Source: Ridgeia piscesae (Eukaryota; Annelida; Polychaeta; Sabellida; Siboglinidae). From it: DNA of 64,000 nucleotides. A program made the translations under genes and the position numbers. Location of the stretch: contig JAODUO010000043.1 in NCBI GenBank assembly GCA_025642075.2, positions 244,001-308,000 of the forward strand, in the 5' to 3' direction. Position 1 is the stretch's first letter. Every line of letters starts with the position of its first letter. Below, one piece after another: positions 1-16,900 of the stretch. A model generated the notes under the pieces. That model saw nothing but the letters and a program-made list of their open reading frames with translations. It was not told the origin of the DNA and ran no database searches.

Positions 1-2121
<2,121 letters not shown>

Positions 2122-2508
2122 CTTGTCTGTGTTCTTTGGCTTCCAGTTACTGAAGTTTGGTCATCCAAGTGCTGCAAGTCAAATTATCACAAGTACATGT
2201 TAGATAACTAGGTTAGTCACAAATACACATGGTGTTTGAAATAATAACCATTGAGAGATGTATAGGTGAGGAATATAGCTTTGTCCAAGCAAATATTATT
2301 CTACACTGTATATGAGACATTGAGAATGACATAGGCAAGCCCACAAAACTCAGGTTTTGACAAAATAAACAAATATTGGCTTGTCGCTTTGCCATTATCA
2401 TTTAAATTAAGGATTCCACATTAAAACATGTGGGTATCAAGTCTTTCTAGACACTACTAATAAGGAAATAATATTTTTTAAGTCAATAAAGGCATTCCCA
2501 TATACAAT

Positions 2509-2511
2509 GAG

Positions 2512-2573
<62 letters not shown>

Positions 2574-2614
2574 ATCAAGTGTGTGTGTGTGTGTGTTTGT
2601 GTGTGTTTGTGTAT
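2509..2614. repeat. (TA)n then (TG)n microsatellite
   Basis: About 58 bp of TA followed after a short spacer by GT/GTTT repeats, in the probable first intron of DYNLT5 (2172-3092). The rest of that stretch shows nothing recognisable. Confidence 0.95.
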
Positions 2615-3092
2615 GAGTAATATGTACATATAGCAATGAAGTATAATACTATTTGGATATTAAATTAATAAATTTAATATTCGGAAATGCATGGTGTCCG
2701 TCTGTCTATTATATATTAAGCATAATTGGACATGGACACGTCTTGGTGACTGGGTGTCAAACACTAAGTCTAAGAGCTCTCACCGTCTCACTCAGACTAG
2801 TCTCACTGCATGTAACATGATCAACTCATCAAGTATTGAAGTATTCATGTGTGCTCTGTCTCTGATTAATCGCGTGCCCGCGTGCATGCCGCAGCACTGC
2901 TGTTATCTTAATATCAGCGACTGTCGTGTCTTAACTTCCCTTTGCTCAACGACAATGTCATTGATTGGAAATCTGAATGAGTGTGAGTGAATGACGACAA
3001 CGTTGGGTACTTGAACGTGCAGTGCACTAGAGTAGCCGGCGCGCGCCAAGTGCCCGTTACAGTAGGCTACACGGTGACAAGGTAACACTTAC

Positions 3093-3301
3093 GTTTTGAA
3101 GTCGACTCGCGATCCTACACACAATGGCGATATTCGTTTAGCGTTGTCTTGTTTTATGCCGGCGGCAGTGATTACCGCTGGTTCAATCAGGTTCGTGGCA
3201 TCAATACAATTACAAAGCCGTCCGTGAAATGGCCGTTGCTTGGAAACGAAAATACACAGACTGATACTCCCCGACCTCAGAGGCATGGGACTCGAAAGCA
3301 T
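3093..3301 (-). other. Possible DYNLT5 5' non-coding exon and promoter side
   Basis: A consensus donor (c|gtaagtg) sits on the minus strand at 3092-3087, and the sequence here (2990-3300) is richer in CpG than its surroundings, including ggcgcgcgcc near 3040. I infer a first untranslated exon; transcript data are needed to place its start. A 70-codon open frame covers it but shows no similarity I recognise. Confidence 0.35.
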
Positions 3302-4780
3302 GTAAATAAATCTGTAGCATAAACACTGTGTATAGAGTTGTCCCTTGCTAGGTTGGGGTAAGCAATTGAATTATTATTTTGTTTATTTTGTTTCATGTAT
3401 ATATTTATGTATAAAGTTACATTTATTTTATATGTAATCTTACTAGTAGCCGTTTAGTCAGTTCCTAATCTCCTTTCGTAGATGATAAATAAAATTAATC
3501 TGCAGGTTGACATACGTCAAACACAAAATATCGCGTTGGATAGTAGAGAACGTCACATCGAGTTCATACATATTTTTTACTGGTGTATCAGTAAAATGGT
3601 GTACAGTTATGATTTTCTGGTTCGTAACGTTTTTCGAAAAAATTTAAATTCATGCATTGCATACAGCAAATGATGCGCAAAACCATGCACGTAGCTTTAG
3701 AAAATGAATAATGGACATTATGACTTGTAAATAATTATGTGTACGTAGGCCTAGTTCTAGTATCACAATATACAGTTGATTTTAATTATACGTCAAAGAT
3801 TTGTTTGTGACACTATTGATGCAAGTTCCCAAAAAATCATTATAAAAACAAAAACCTTCTAAATGAACACTTTTTTAAATAAAAAAAATACACACATATA
3901 TATATTGATATCATTTCAACAATAAACTATGCTCCATTTCTAGTGTTTTTGTGTGTATGTCTGATATCATATCGATCCCTGGCGAAATTATATTCGTCTG
4001 CTTTGTAACGATGCATTCGAGTACGGGCACTAGTGGATACGACGTCTCGGTCATACCTGCAAATTAGCTAGGGGGTCTCGTCCACGACGAGATTCGTGAT
4101 CTTTGAGCAGAAGATGTTTTTCTTCACGGGGTTATATCTGCGTGACCATAACCAACATGTACCGTGTGTTTACATTAAGTTTCTGATTGTATAGAGGTGC
4201 ATGTGCATACAAATATATATGCCTGAATGATATTCATCAACGTATGGTTATACTTTATGCATTTATCTTATTAATTCAACGACGAAGAGACCGCTGAACG
4301 CGATAGCCACAAGCACTCAACCTGTTTGACAACACTCTGCTGCTAACGTGTCAAGTGTGCGCACATATCAAAGCATTTTATTATATGTTGTCCTGAAATG
4401 CAATGTACCATACGTACGAGTGTAGTTATTGCTGTACGAAGAATCTGCATTTTAAAAACCGTTTGTGCAAATTTTGCCGAGGTTTGACTTGAACTGAAAA
4501 AGTTTGACAGTTGAATCTTGAAAGACGAGTTCAACCGGTTACGCCTTAGAAGCTAATGTCTGCGCTGTGTCATCGTAGGATATTCGTCAAAGGAACACAT
4601 GTACCATGACCCGAGTATTTACACGACACATTGGATAGTTCATTAAATTACCTGAACGAGAGTCTGGAAAACCATGAAAGCAAACAGCTGAAGACGTGAA
4701 TGACATATCAACAAACAACACATAAACTGCATCATTTGATTTGACAGCTGATTCGAGCTTATAGTTAATTGCAAGCAACA
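3302..4780. promoter_or_regulatory. Head-to-head intergenic region DYNLT5 / RIC1
   Basis: Spacer between the divergent 5' ends of DYNLT5 (minus) and RIC1 (plus). AT-rich with moderate CpG around 3950-4140; no TATA box or recognised motif could be assigned with confidence. RIC1 5' UTR must lie within the right part, directly before the ATG at 4781. Confidence 0.4.
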
Positions 4781-4918
4781 ATGTATTTTCCAATCGGTTG
4801 GCCAAAATGTCTACGCACTGATGAGAATGATGCAAAATTGCTGTACGTGGCAAGCAACTTGGAGAGGGTGCTGTTTGCTATTCTCACAGAAGATTCGATC
4901 TGTCTCTGGTATTGCAAG
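4781..4918 (+). CDS. RIC1: RIC1 exon 1 (residues 1-46)
   Basis: [12 protein letters not shown]... to SICLWYCK, donor gtaggt. The start is chosen because human RIC1 also begins MYFxxGWPK. A non-ATG extension of four codons upstream is open but unnecessary. The next intron is 11.1 kb. Confidence 0.95.
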
Positions 4919-7900
4919 GTAGGTGGCATTGTATTGACAATTTCTATGCGAAATGCCAGTTTGTTCTCTGTATGTAATTTTATGTACATATATTGTCATA
5001 TGGATGCTACTCTAGTGCATTAATGATCCAGTTCTCAGCCATTACTATTACATGGTTACTTCTCACACAATAAATGGATCACCAATACTAGGGAGGTAAT
5101 TATGGAGCTTATGTAATAACATATATCTTTATTTTGAAGTACAACGATGTAGCCATAAAATGCTATTAGATTGTCCCATCCTGGGTAACCATTATTGGCA
5201 TTATAAATGTATCATTTATGAATTACTATGGTAGATTGTAGCATGGCGGATATTATAGCCAATATGGTGAGTTGTGCAATCTGTACTAGTAGATGGTAAC
5301 ATTGTAACATTGACAGCCATTGTGGATACAAATCACTATGTCAGCATACCTTTGCCATCTGTGTAGTAGCCTGTCAAATTATTAATTTTTCCACTACAAC
5401 TACATGCTCCATACAAGAGTAGTAGAAGTACAAAGTAAGAAGTCCTGTCATAACCAAATGGTACAATTGTGCCGATTCCTATGCCATCTTGTGGAAATAT
5501 ACCCAATAGGCCCTATAACTGTACTTTCTAGGTACAAATTATTCTTAATTTCCATCTTGTGGTGTTCTGAATGATTGCGGTTGTTCAAACCCGGAGACTT
5601 AAGTTCTATGTTTTTCAGTTGGAGCTGTTTATGGCGATCCTCCTCTCAATAAAAAATCAACTTGTGAACCTACAGTAACAACACCTGGGAGATGATTTGA
5701 CTATGAGAACATCAAGCCTACAGGCTTGAAATTTAAATAAAAGAATGATTATAATGTCAAACTCAAAGAAATTATAAAGTTATGTGTATATATGTCAGTT
5801 CAGTGGTAATCTAACTAAAATCCAAGGTTACATGCCAGGATGTTATATTATATCGAACTGAAAGTGCTGTCCATCAACTCAAGAATTGCAGGATAATTCG
5901 TTTATAAATTAATTGTTGTTTTAGTTAGAATTTGATTAGCTGAAAAGTAAATATGCTCAGAAATAGTTTTTTGTAGCTTTGTTTATGTTTTGTCGTGGTT
6001 TCAACACTTTATCTGTACTTTCTTGTTTCTTTAAAACAAATGATACCACGTTTGTGTTCCCGTTATCCCCGCGTCAGAAGTGTGAGGATGGGCTGGATGG
6101 CAGTCACAGCATTAATACAGGTTCTTGACTAAGTTGTTGGTAAATTGTAAGCAGCATCTTGAATATTCGCACATAGACACACATTAAATTTATAGACTGA
6201 ACAATATTTTTCTGGGTTTTATATATTTCTGAATACTGAAAGTGGAGTAAAACATTAATGTGGTAAATATTATGAATTCATCATTGAGCACAATAAATTG
6301 GCAGTTTCAGCAAACAACTAAAACAGCGATTGAAGTGAACAAACAAAAGATGGGCCATCTCGCAGCTTGTATTATATTTGTAAATACAAAAGTTTATATT
6401 TAAATAAATTACATAAAATATTGGCAGCCTATTTCTTCAACCAACATATCATTTTATTTATACTCTTATGTGTCTGATATATATCACAAAGTGCTTATTT
6501 ATTTCATGAAAAATGTCACAATATGGGCCACACACCTTATTTGGCACTGTACATTTATTAGATTTAGATTTTCACTGGCAGAACATAATTATATGTTTCA
6601 GAGAGCGATCAAGTTCTTGTTGTAGTACTAAGTAATTCAGACAGTGGTTTACCGCTCATTGAGTGTCATGTATTGACAGTCCAGCTTCTGGTGGTTGTAG
6701 TCTATTTGTAGATTTTTATAACATTAACAAAGTCTTAGACTGTCAGATTAAGTGAATCAGTTAGAATGCTTAGTTTGCTGGAGCTCAGTATATTATTAGT
6801 TAAAATCCAGTGTTACCCCACATATATACCGACCGTAAATTTATATAGCTCCCATGCACACTGCCACAGCCCTTCACACTTGACTTGTAGTTCAAATCAG
6901 CAGGCAGCATTTTCAATTTTTTTCCAAATACTGGTAAAAAAATGCTTACCTACAGTATATATTGTTATTTGGCATGTTTATTAAATTATACTGATTTGCC
7001 ACCCTCTACATATATTTGGCCCTATACTATTATTTCGTGAACAAGAATAGGGCAGTACAGATTAATGAATGCATGGAGTCTGATGATGATGATACACTAT
7101 GTAACAAAACAAAGATTAAGATGAAATCACTGTCTGTTGCTGACTGAAGAGTGATCATTTTATAGCAGATTAACTTTTCCAGATCCAAAGTTCAGTAATG
7201 CCTCAGAGCACAGACATGGTAGAACCACCTTGCAGCAACCTGTTAGATATAATCAGACCGGACTGCAGTAATTGATGTAGCCCAAAGTTTTTTTTTGTAG
7301 CAGACACATTCAGATTCAGCTGTTTCCCTGGAACTGTGGCTATGTAGAATTTAGAAGGCCAGAAGTTGGGGCTGTCATCTTCTCTTTCTCGGATATTTTT
7401 ATCATGCCAGTTACTGACATTTTTAATGCCCTGGCTATTTTTGGGTCTGTTTCTTTACTTCCAGATCATTGATTACATGAAACAGTGAGTCATAGAGACA
7501 AGGGCCCCATAACCATACCGTTTGCACAGGCATCTCAAGGGATGTTTGAATAATTTAATTGTACTGACATTGGCAAATGGAATGAAAAACACTTAAGTGT
7601 AGTGTATTATTTTAATCCTCAGTCAATATTGAATCGATGCCATTTGTCCATGAATAATAATAATAAAATAACTGTTATGTTTTGTCTTTTGATAACGTTA
7701 TGACTTTACAAGTCTAGATTATAGATTTGGCAGTGTAATTTTTTATTATTAAGACATATTATCTTAACATATATTATGTCATCTAGCCACAAAACCATAT
7801 ACTAGATTTGTTTCTAATTTACTCATATGACTTATTACATTTGTCTACATTATAAATCAAATAAATCATTAAGCATTGGAGTTATATCAAAATGTCTAAT

Positions 7901-10900
7901 AAATAACTGTAATAATTAATAAGACGTGACTTGCTGGAATATAATGCGAATAGGCATTTCATAACAAAAAGTACAGTGTTGTTAGTACTGGTGTATATCG
8001 TATCATCTAATTTTCTTTAATTAAGATGTAAGGCTGACCATGTGATGTCGCTGCTTTAAATGCTATTAAACAAGGATATTGTGTAAAGTTGGGTCCAAAG
8101 TATTAAGTGCCTTGTTGATTGCACTTGCATTAATTCTGCTCCTGACATTAAAATAATGTGATTGTATGGTTGATTTATTAGCATACCGGGTAGTCAACAT
8201 CACTTGTTGAAATCTGATTCTAATTCAGAAAAATCAGTGCATTTTCAATGACTGATGGGACACACTGACAACTGTATAAGTAAGAAATATACATAGTGTA
8301 CAATTATCCTATTCTATGTCAGGGTATATGTAAATGTAAACTTCTGTTTTATTTCTAGTTAGAATACTGTTCACCATGTGTTCAGTGAGGAGTCAGTTCA
8401 CTGTGTGTTCAGTGAGGAGTCAGTTCACCATGTGTTCAGTGAGGAATCAGTTCACCATGTGTTCAGTGAGGAGTCAGTTCACCACGTGTTCAGTGAGGAG
8501 TCAGTTCACCATGTGTTCAGTGAGGAGTCAGTTCACCGTGTGTTCAGTGAGGAGTCAGTTCACCATGTGTTCAGTGAGGAGTCAGTTCACCATGTGTTCA
8601 GTGAGGAGTCAGTTCACCATGTGTTCAATGAGGAATCAGTTCACCGTGTGTTCAGTGAGGAGTCAGTTCACCATGTGTTCAGTGAGGAGTCAGTTCACCA
8701 TGTGTTCAGTGAGGAGTCAGTTCACCATGTGTTCAGTGAGGAGTCAGTTCACCATGTGTTCAGTGAGGAATCAGTTCACCATGTGTTCAGTGAGGAGTCA
8801 GTTCACCGTGTGTTCAGTGAGGAAAGTCAGTTCACCATGTGTTCAGTGAGGAGTCAGTTCACCATGTGTTCAGTGAGGAGTCAGTTCACCATGTGTTCAG
8901 TGAGGAGTCAGTTCACCGTGTGTTCAGTGAGGAGTCAGTTCACCATGTGTTCAGTGAGGAGTCAGTTCACCATGTGTTCAGTGAGGAGTCAGTTCACCGT
9001 GTGTTCAGTGAGGAGTCGGTTCACCGTGTGTTCAGTGAGGAGTCGGTTCACCGTGTGTTCAGTGAGGAGTCGGTTCACCGTGTGTTCAGTGAGGAGTCAG
9101 TTCACCGTGTGTTCAGTGAGGAGTCAGTTCACCGTGTGTTCAGTGAGGAGTCAGTTCACCGTGTGTTCAGTGAGGAGTCAGTTCACCGTGTGTTCAGTGA
9201 GGAGTCAGTTCACCATGTGTTCAGTGAGGAGTCAGTTCACCATGTGTTCAGTGAGGAGTCAGTTCACCATGCGTTCAGTGAGGAATCAGTTCACCGTGTG
9301 TTTAGTGAGGAGTCAGTTCACCATGCGTTCAGTGAGGAATCAGTTCACCGTGCGTTTAGTGAGGAGTCAGTTCAACATGCGTTCAGTGAGGAATCAGTTC
9401 ACCGTGCGTTCAGTGAGGAGTCAGTTCACCATGTGTTCAGTGAGGAATCAGTTCACCGTGCGTTCAGTGAGGAGTCAGTTCACCATGTGTTCAGTGAGGA
9501 GTCAGTTCACCATGCGTTCAGTGATGAGTCAGTTCACCATGTGTTCAGTGATGAGTCAGTTCACCATGCGTTCAGTGAGGAGTCAGTTCACCATGTGTTC
9601 AGTGAGGAGTCAGTTCACCATGTGTTCAGTGAGGAGTCAGTTCACCATGTGTTCAGTGATGAGTCAGTTCACCATGTGTTCAGTGAGGAATCAGTTCACC
9701 ATGTGTTCAGTGAGGAGTCAGTTCACCATGTGTTCAGTGAGGAGTCAGTTCACCATGTGTTCAGTGAGGAGTCAGTTCACCGTGTGTTCAGTGAGGAGTC
9801 AGTTCACCGTGTGTTCAGTGAGGAGTCAGTTCACCATGTGTTCAGTGATGAGTCAGTTCACCATGTGTTCAATGAGGAGTCAGTTCACCATGTGTTCAGT
9901 GATGAGTCAGTTCACCATGTGTTCAGTGAGGAGTCAGTTCACCATGTGTTCAGTGATGAGTCAGTTCACCATGTGTTCAGTGAGGAGTCAGTTCACCATG
10001 TGTTCAGTGATGAGTCAGTTCACCATGTGTTCAGTGAGGAGTCAGTTCACCATGTGTTCAGTGATGAGTCAGTTCACCATGTGTTCAGTGAGGAGTCAGT
10101 TCACCATGTGTTCAGTGAGGAATCAGTTCACCATGTGTTCAGTGAGGAGTCAGTTCACCATGTGTTCAGTGAGGAGTCAGTTCACCGTGTGTTCAGTGAG
10201 GAGTCAGTTCACCATGTGTTCAGTGAGGAGTCAGTTCACCATGTGTTCAGTGAGGAATCAGTTCACCATGTGTTCAGTGAGGAGTCAGTTCACCATGTGT
10301 TCAATGAGGAGTCAGTTCACCATGTGTTCAATGAGGAGTCAGTTCACCATGTGTTCAGTGAGGAGTCAGTTCACCATGTGTTCAGTGAGGAGTCAGTTCA
10401 CCATGTGTTCAGTGAGGAGTCAGTTCACCATGTGTTCAGTGAGGAGTCAGTTCACCATGTGTTCAGTGAGGAGTCAGTTCACCATGTGTTCAGTGAGGAG
10501 TCAGTTCACCATGTGTTCAGTGAGGAGTCAGTTCACCATGTGTTCAGTGAGGAGTCAGTTCACCATGTGTTCAGTGAGGAGTCAGTTCACCATGTGTTCA
10601 GTGAGGAGTCAGTTCACCATGTGTTCAGTGAGGAGTCAGTTCACCATGTGTTCAGTGAGGAGTCAGTTCACCATGTGTTCAGTGAGGAGTCAGTTCACCA
10701 TGTGTTCAGTGAGGAGTCAGTTCACCATGTGTTCAGTGAGGAGTCAGTTCACCATGTGTTCAGTGAGGAGTCAGTTCACCATGTGTTCAGTGAGGAGTCA
10801 GTTCACCGTGTGTTCAATGAGGAGTCAGTTCACCTTGTGTTCAGTGAGGAGTCAGTTCACCATGTGTTCAGTGAGGAGTCAGTTCACCGTGTGTTCAATG

Positions 10901-13900
10901 AGGAGTCAGTTCACCGTGTGTTCAATGAGGAGTCAGTTCACCGTGTGTTCAGTGAGGAGTCAGTTCACCATGTGTTCAGTGAGGAGTCAGTTCACCATGT
11001 GTTCAGTGAGGAGTCAGTTCACCGTGTGTTCAGTGAGGAGTCAGTTCACCGTGTGTTCAATGAGGAGTCAGTTCACCATGTGTTCAGTGAGGAATCAGTT
11101 CACCATGTGTTCAGTGAGGAGTCAGTTCACCATGTGTTCAGTGAGGAGTCAGTTCACCATGTGTTCAATGAGGAATCAGTTCACCATGTGTTCAGTGAGG
11201 AATCAGTTCACCATGTGTTCAGTGAGGAGTCAGTTCACCGTGTGTTCAATGAGGAGTCAGTTCACCGTGTGTTCAATGAGGAGTCAGTTCACCATGTGTT
11301 CAGTGAGGAGTCAGTTCACCATGTGTTCAGTGAGGAGTCAGTTCACCATGTGTTCAGTTAGGAGACAATTGTCTTTCAACTGTCACTGCTGTATTGCTGC
11401 AAGCTGTCTGGGTGTGCTCAGTGCTGGCTGAGGAAACAACAACAAATACCAACAATGTTGTGTTAATGAAATGTTATAAATTAAAATCAGTTTATATCAT
11501 GGCATCTAAAGTCTCTAATGTTTAACATACACATTTTCTAAAATGCTCTGATAATTCTGAGCCATCAGGACCAACTCTGACTTCCAGGACCAACTCTGAC
11601 TTGCCTTGACCTCATTACCTAACCAACAGCAAGAGAGCAGTGTCATAAGTGGTTACACCGGCTGTATCCTGCCTCAGGGCCACATGTGTAGTGTCTGCCA
11701 ACTTGTGGTCGTCTCAAGTGTCCATGTGTCCCACAGATGACAACATATGTCTCCTCTCCATTGTCTCTACAACTGACTATAAACAATAAAATAATGTGAT
11801 TGTGTGGTTTATTTATTAGAATAATCAACATCACTTGTTGAAATATGTGATTCTAATTCAGCGAAAATCATTGCGTTTTCAATGACTGATGGGACATACT
11901 GACACCTCTATAAGTAAGAAATGTACATAGTGTACAATTATCCTATTCTATGTCAGGGTAGATGTAAATGTAAACTTCTGTTTTATTTCTAGTTAGAATA
12001 CATTTTTCTATAGCATAAATGTCATGGAATATTGTTTATTAATACTTGGGAACAAACAACTAATGTGTTATACATACCTACAGTAACATTGCATCCAGTG
12101 AGGATTGGCTCATTTGGCTTTGATGCAGTGTTGTAAAATGGGATGGGATATATACTAAATAGGACATTGACATCTAGATTTGATTTTATTTGTCAATGAA
12201 TCATGCACACATAGTGGCCTACAGTGTGAAGTGTGCAGTTAATTGCACATTAAATGACAGGTGACACCAACGTCACACTGCCTCCTAACTGTGCTGGGAA
12301 GTGATCACAGTTGACACTGACAATGTGTGACAATGACATACACTGTATATATGTGATTGCAGAATCATTGCTTGTTTTGAAAACGTAATTAGCAGTTCAT
12401 CATTCAGATACCAAATACATTTGCCGTTTATATTAGTTATATACTGTTTATATCCCAAGAAATCTTTTAAGAAAAATTACCTACACTAAGTTGGCAAAAA
12501 TCAGTTTTAATAATAAACAATTTAATGAACTTTTCAAAATCATTCTGTCAGTGCACATGGATGTAAAATCAATGTTTCTGTTTTAGTAATCAAATGCCAA
12601 AATGTATTTATTTTGTTGTAAGAGCTCCATAACTTGGTGATGTTTATGTTTATTCGGTATGTTGCATGCATGTTATCTGGCCAGTTTAACTCTAATTACC
12701 CATAGTGCCTTGCAACAAACACCAGATGACACGAGGCAGAGAAGCCATTAGGTTATAGAGTGCAGTGAACATAAGTGATTGTGTCCTGGTTCATGTCAAA
12801 TGCATGTGTGATTTATCACAGTACAAGCAAGCATGTGAAGTTGCCATGGCAATTGTACGACATATGTATGCCTTCAGTTGAGGGGTAGCAATTAAATTTA
12901 AAATTAAAGGACCATTAAATTGTCTAGGTGTGGCAAAGCTAGGCAAACTGTATCCTGATATTACTAACGCCCTAGTTACTAGTAGTGGTGTTTCAATCAG
13001 GATTCAATGTGACAAGTTTGACAATTTAATAATTTTAGTGGTTAGTATATTTTTTCGAGGTCAAGTTATTACCATACAGCTACACATATGTTGTACATGT
13101 ATATAATAAAATATATTAAATGCATACTAATTACTTTATGTACTAGTTTTAGTAAATGACAAACATATCACCACCAGTCTTGGCAAAGACCAGTATAATT
13201 TTGGTTAAAACTAAAAATGTCTACATCACTGTTTGAACATCATATAAATGTTGTCCATTTAAATTAAATAGACTAGTTACACTGACTGGATATAAATTAT
13301 TTTCATTTTCAAAAGATTTTTGTTTTCCTATGGTTGCAATGTTAATTTTTTTTGGACTTTTTATAGCTATACAAGGACATATAAAGACATCATTAAGAAA
13401 TATTATTATAATACAGTAATGATAGCTAAATCATTCCATGTACAAAGAGCTTTTACAGTTTGTTGTTTTCATGATGTATCAAATCACTAGCTAGTAAATA
13501 AATATTTAAAAGCTGTCAGTGACGCATCATTGATTCTAGTTGGCCTTTCAGACTTTCAGTAGCTCTTACATTTAAGACAAGTTTAATGATGGCTTTCCCT
13601 CTGCCACAGAACTTACATTGTTAGCATCATTGTATTTAGAAACAAAATCAAGCAGCTTGGGTAATAAAACACAAAAGCACCAGTTACAGGCCCAGGGAAT
13701 GCCACTGAAATCACAGCATGCCATCATTGTACAGGGACTTTTCATTGCTTAGTAGAATATAGTCAATGATGGAAGAAAAATGGGCAATAAATTGTAAACT
13801 GAGTAGCTCGTAAGTGCACCAACACACGTTACTGCTTTCTCTAAGGGCTCTCACTCACATAGACCCAGTAATTTTTTTCACGGGCATTACATTTAATAAA

Positions 13901-16900
13901 CTTCAGTTTTGACGTTCTGATAATGCAGGTGGCTTGGATAAATTATAAGAATTATGTGATTGAGGGGGATTTCCAGTGACTCATGGGGAATCCCCAGCTG
14001 GTGTGACTCCCAGACTGCGATATATAGTTCACAGCTGTCAACAATCATTTCCTGAGTTGTGACAGTGTCATCTAACTGTCTCATGACCCTATAACTCAAA
14101 CCTGTGACTACTGGTATATTCCTACATGAAATATTTCATGTGGGACCCACTTATAAATTATGACTTTGTTCCGTCACTGTTATTTTGGTGACTTAATTAC
14201 TAGTGATGTCCGGTGTTATCTTAGTTGATCTGTAAAAAGCTACCAGACACTTTGAACCAGATACAGGAATTAATAACTGAATTTTATATTTAAATTACTT
14301 TGTATCACCTAAAGAAGCATGACTGTAATTGCTACATTACAATAAATAACACAACAAATATTTTGCGCAACATTCCCAGACTGTCCCACCATAACGCAGA
14401 TATTTCTACCATTGTGATCTATTTTTGACATTTTATCACTGACATTATCAATAACAGAAATGTGGTTCTTAGAAATATGCTGGCTATATGTGTAGAATCA
14501 CCTGCTTGCTGTGTAAGCCCTTGATGGGAGATATCAAGTAACACACTGTGTCATGTAAGCCACAGCAGGTAGACACAGTCAGTCACCCGTGACTGTCAGT
14601 GTGAAGAAAAGGATGTCTGAAGTCAGTGCTTTGTATAGATCCAAAGAACCCACTTGGAGTCCACATTCCTGTATAATAAAATGTAGAAATTTTACTTCTA
14701 CATCTTAGTTGTAGTTTTACGTGAAGCAGCCCAAAATATGAGTAAACAGTTTGAGTCTTCATGATAAACAAAATTTTAACCCAATGGTAAGCTTAATTAA
14801 ACCTAAGTTAATGACAATGTGGCATTTATTTTTACATGATAAAGATACCACTGTAATGACAACTGACATGCAGTATAAAATCTCAGCATCATGTCTGAAT
14901 TGAGGGGTATGTTTTTTGCCCAATAGTGGGAAAATGATATTTTGGCCAGAACTTTGTGAACAAATGAAAAGTATAAGTTGCACAATGATATAAAAAGGTA
15001 AATTTGTGTAGTGTAGTGTACCGTGGTAGTATCCAGCCCTCATTGTCAGGATTGCTCAAAATACAAGTTTATGTGTTTAATCAAACAACATCTCAAGTTC
15101 TCTTAGAATTATCCAGACATGCACGAAGACTTGATTATTTTGACATCAAATAAACAAAACATTTCACAATTCAAGTATTTTCAATGAAAAGTAAAACCAG
15201 TTATTTTATGCAAAAAAGTGACTTTTAATTCCTACATTCATGGGAATATTATTGGGATATCCTAGACTTCCCAGACGCTGGGATGCCGGTGATTTGGGAT
15301 ATCATCCCCACCAGCTCAATGCTGTAATTTATCCAATTATAAATGATTGTACACCAAGTTATTCATCTCACAAACAGCATAGTCTCAAATTGCAGATTGA
15401 TGTATTTCTATACATGAAGGGAAGTGATTATGATAAGAATTTTCATGTGTACTGTCAATCTGTCATCGAATGACCTACATGTTTTTTTCATGGATGTAGA
15501 TAAATTTATTTACACGTTCTTATGTCCATGTTAACGCAGTTTGTATGAAATGATCATGTAATTCAGCAAAGATATACACTGTAGGTCATTAGCCAGAATG
15601 TTTTGCCCAGTGGGAAAGTGGAACAAGAACCATATCCAATATCCAGTTGTGAAGAAAACAAATTTAAAAATATCAGTCGATGCTTTGCGTTTCACGATTA
15701 TGTATTAAGTACCGGTAGTCTTAACACACTGATAACTTAAAAAACAATAACCCTTGAAATATGAGGTATTTAAAAAATATGTAGGTGTTATATTCACATA
15801 AAAAATTCAAAGAAATTGAAATTTTTTGATAACCATGTTATAGGATGTGCACGATCGCATGATGCCTATGGTGAGTATGGTATACTTACAAATAATAAAC
15901 AGGTATAATACGGGTCTCTTAGAAGGATGACTGTTGAGTTATTCACTATTCTGAAATTTCATGGTCAGTTTAATATGTAACCCAGCCGTCATGGGTTTAA
16001 AAAGTTTTCTTTCTGTTTCAGCCGAGTGTACAGATCTTCCGTTACCGCCGGTCGGATCACTCTGTGTACGAGTATGGCATCAACCAGACGGCCATATGGA
16101 AGCCCAACTCCAGCATGGTGGCTGTGTCTGTGAGTGGCTTCACTTTCTGTCTTAGAAACCAATCCATACTGCTTATCCCTGGCAAGATCTGTCTAGGTGT
16201 TGTGCAGATAAGCCCCACAGAGAACCGACATTAATTGGTGACAAAGACATGACGTAAATCTGTGTTTAACCTTTGGATATTATAAGTCCTGAATGACAAA
16301 TTTTGCATAACAGATGTAAGAAAATTAATTGTGGCATGGTACAAGTTTGATTATGAAAGTGTATTTGGTTACTTGGTACAGTGTTATTACAAATAGTAAC
16401 AATAGTATTGGTTTCTCTAGAAGCCCCATGGGGGTTGTAACAATTTAATTTGATATTTTATGAAATAATAATACATGTAGTAGCAAAACTTATGGGTTTA
16501 ACCAAATATTTACATGTCCGTCTTCGGCTACTATAATATCTGGGCTTTATAACTCATACCCACATTATTGATGCCATCAAACCTAATTTTTGAAGACATA
16601 ATTGAGTATAAAATTATAATTAATACCCCATGTTACTAATTTTAAATGTGTTAATTTTTTTAAACTTTTAAATGTTATCTACTACTAAATAATTTTTACT
16701 TTGTTTTTGTTTGTGAATATTGTGCTTAGGTGCTGTCGAATTTTTATTAAAGTATTATGAATGGTTAGTGAAATGAGTTCTTCTTGACACTTGTCTTTCA
16801 GACATCACGTGGATACATCATCTTCTACGAGGTGCAGCTGGACAATGCCAACAAACAGGCGACGTTGTTCGCACAAAAAGAACACAGGTTTGTAGAGTTT

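Noticed and set aside
8378..11431. 1017-codon open frame ([10 protein letters not shown]... / CSVRSQFTM repeats)
   Set aside because: Pure 27-bp satellite inside RIC1 intron 1; two plus frames are open simply because the unit has no stop there. No promoter, conserved domain or composition shift.
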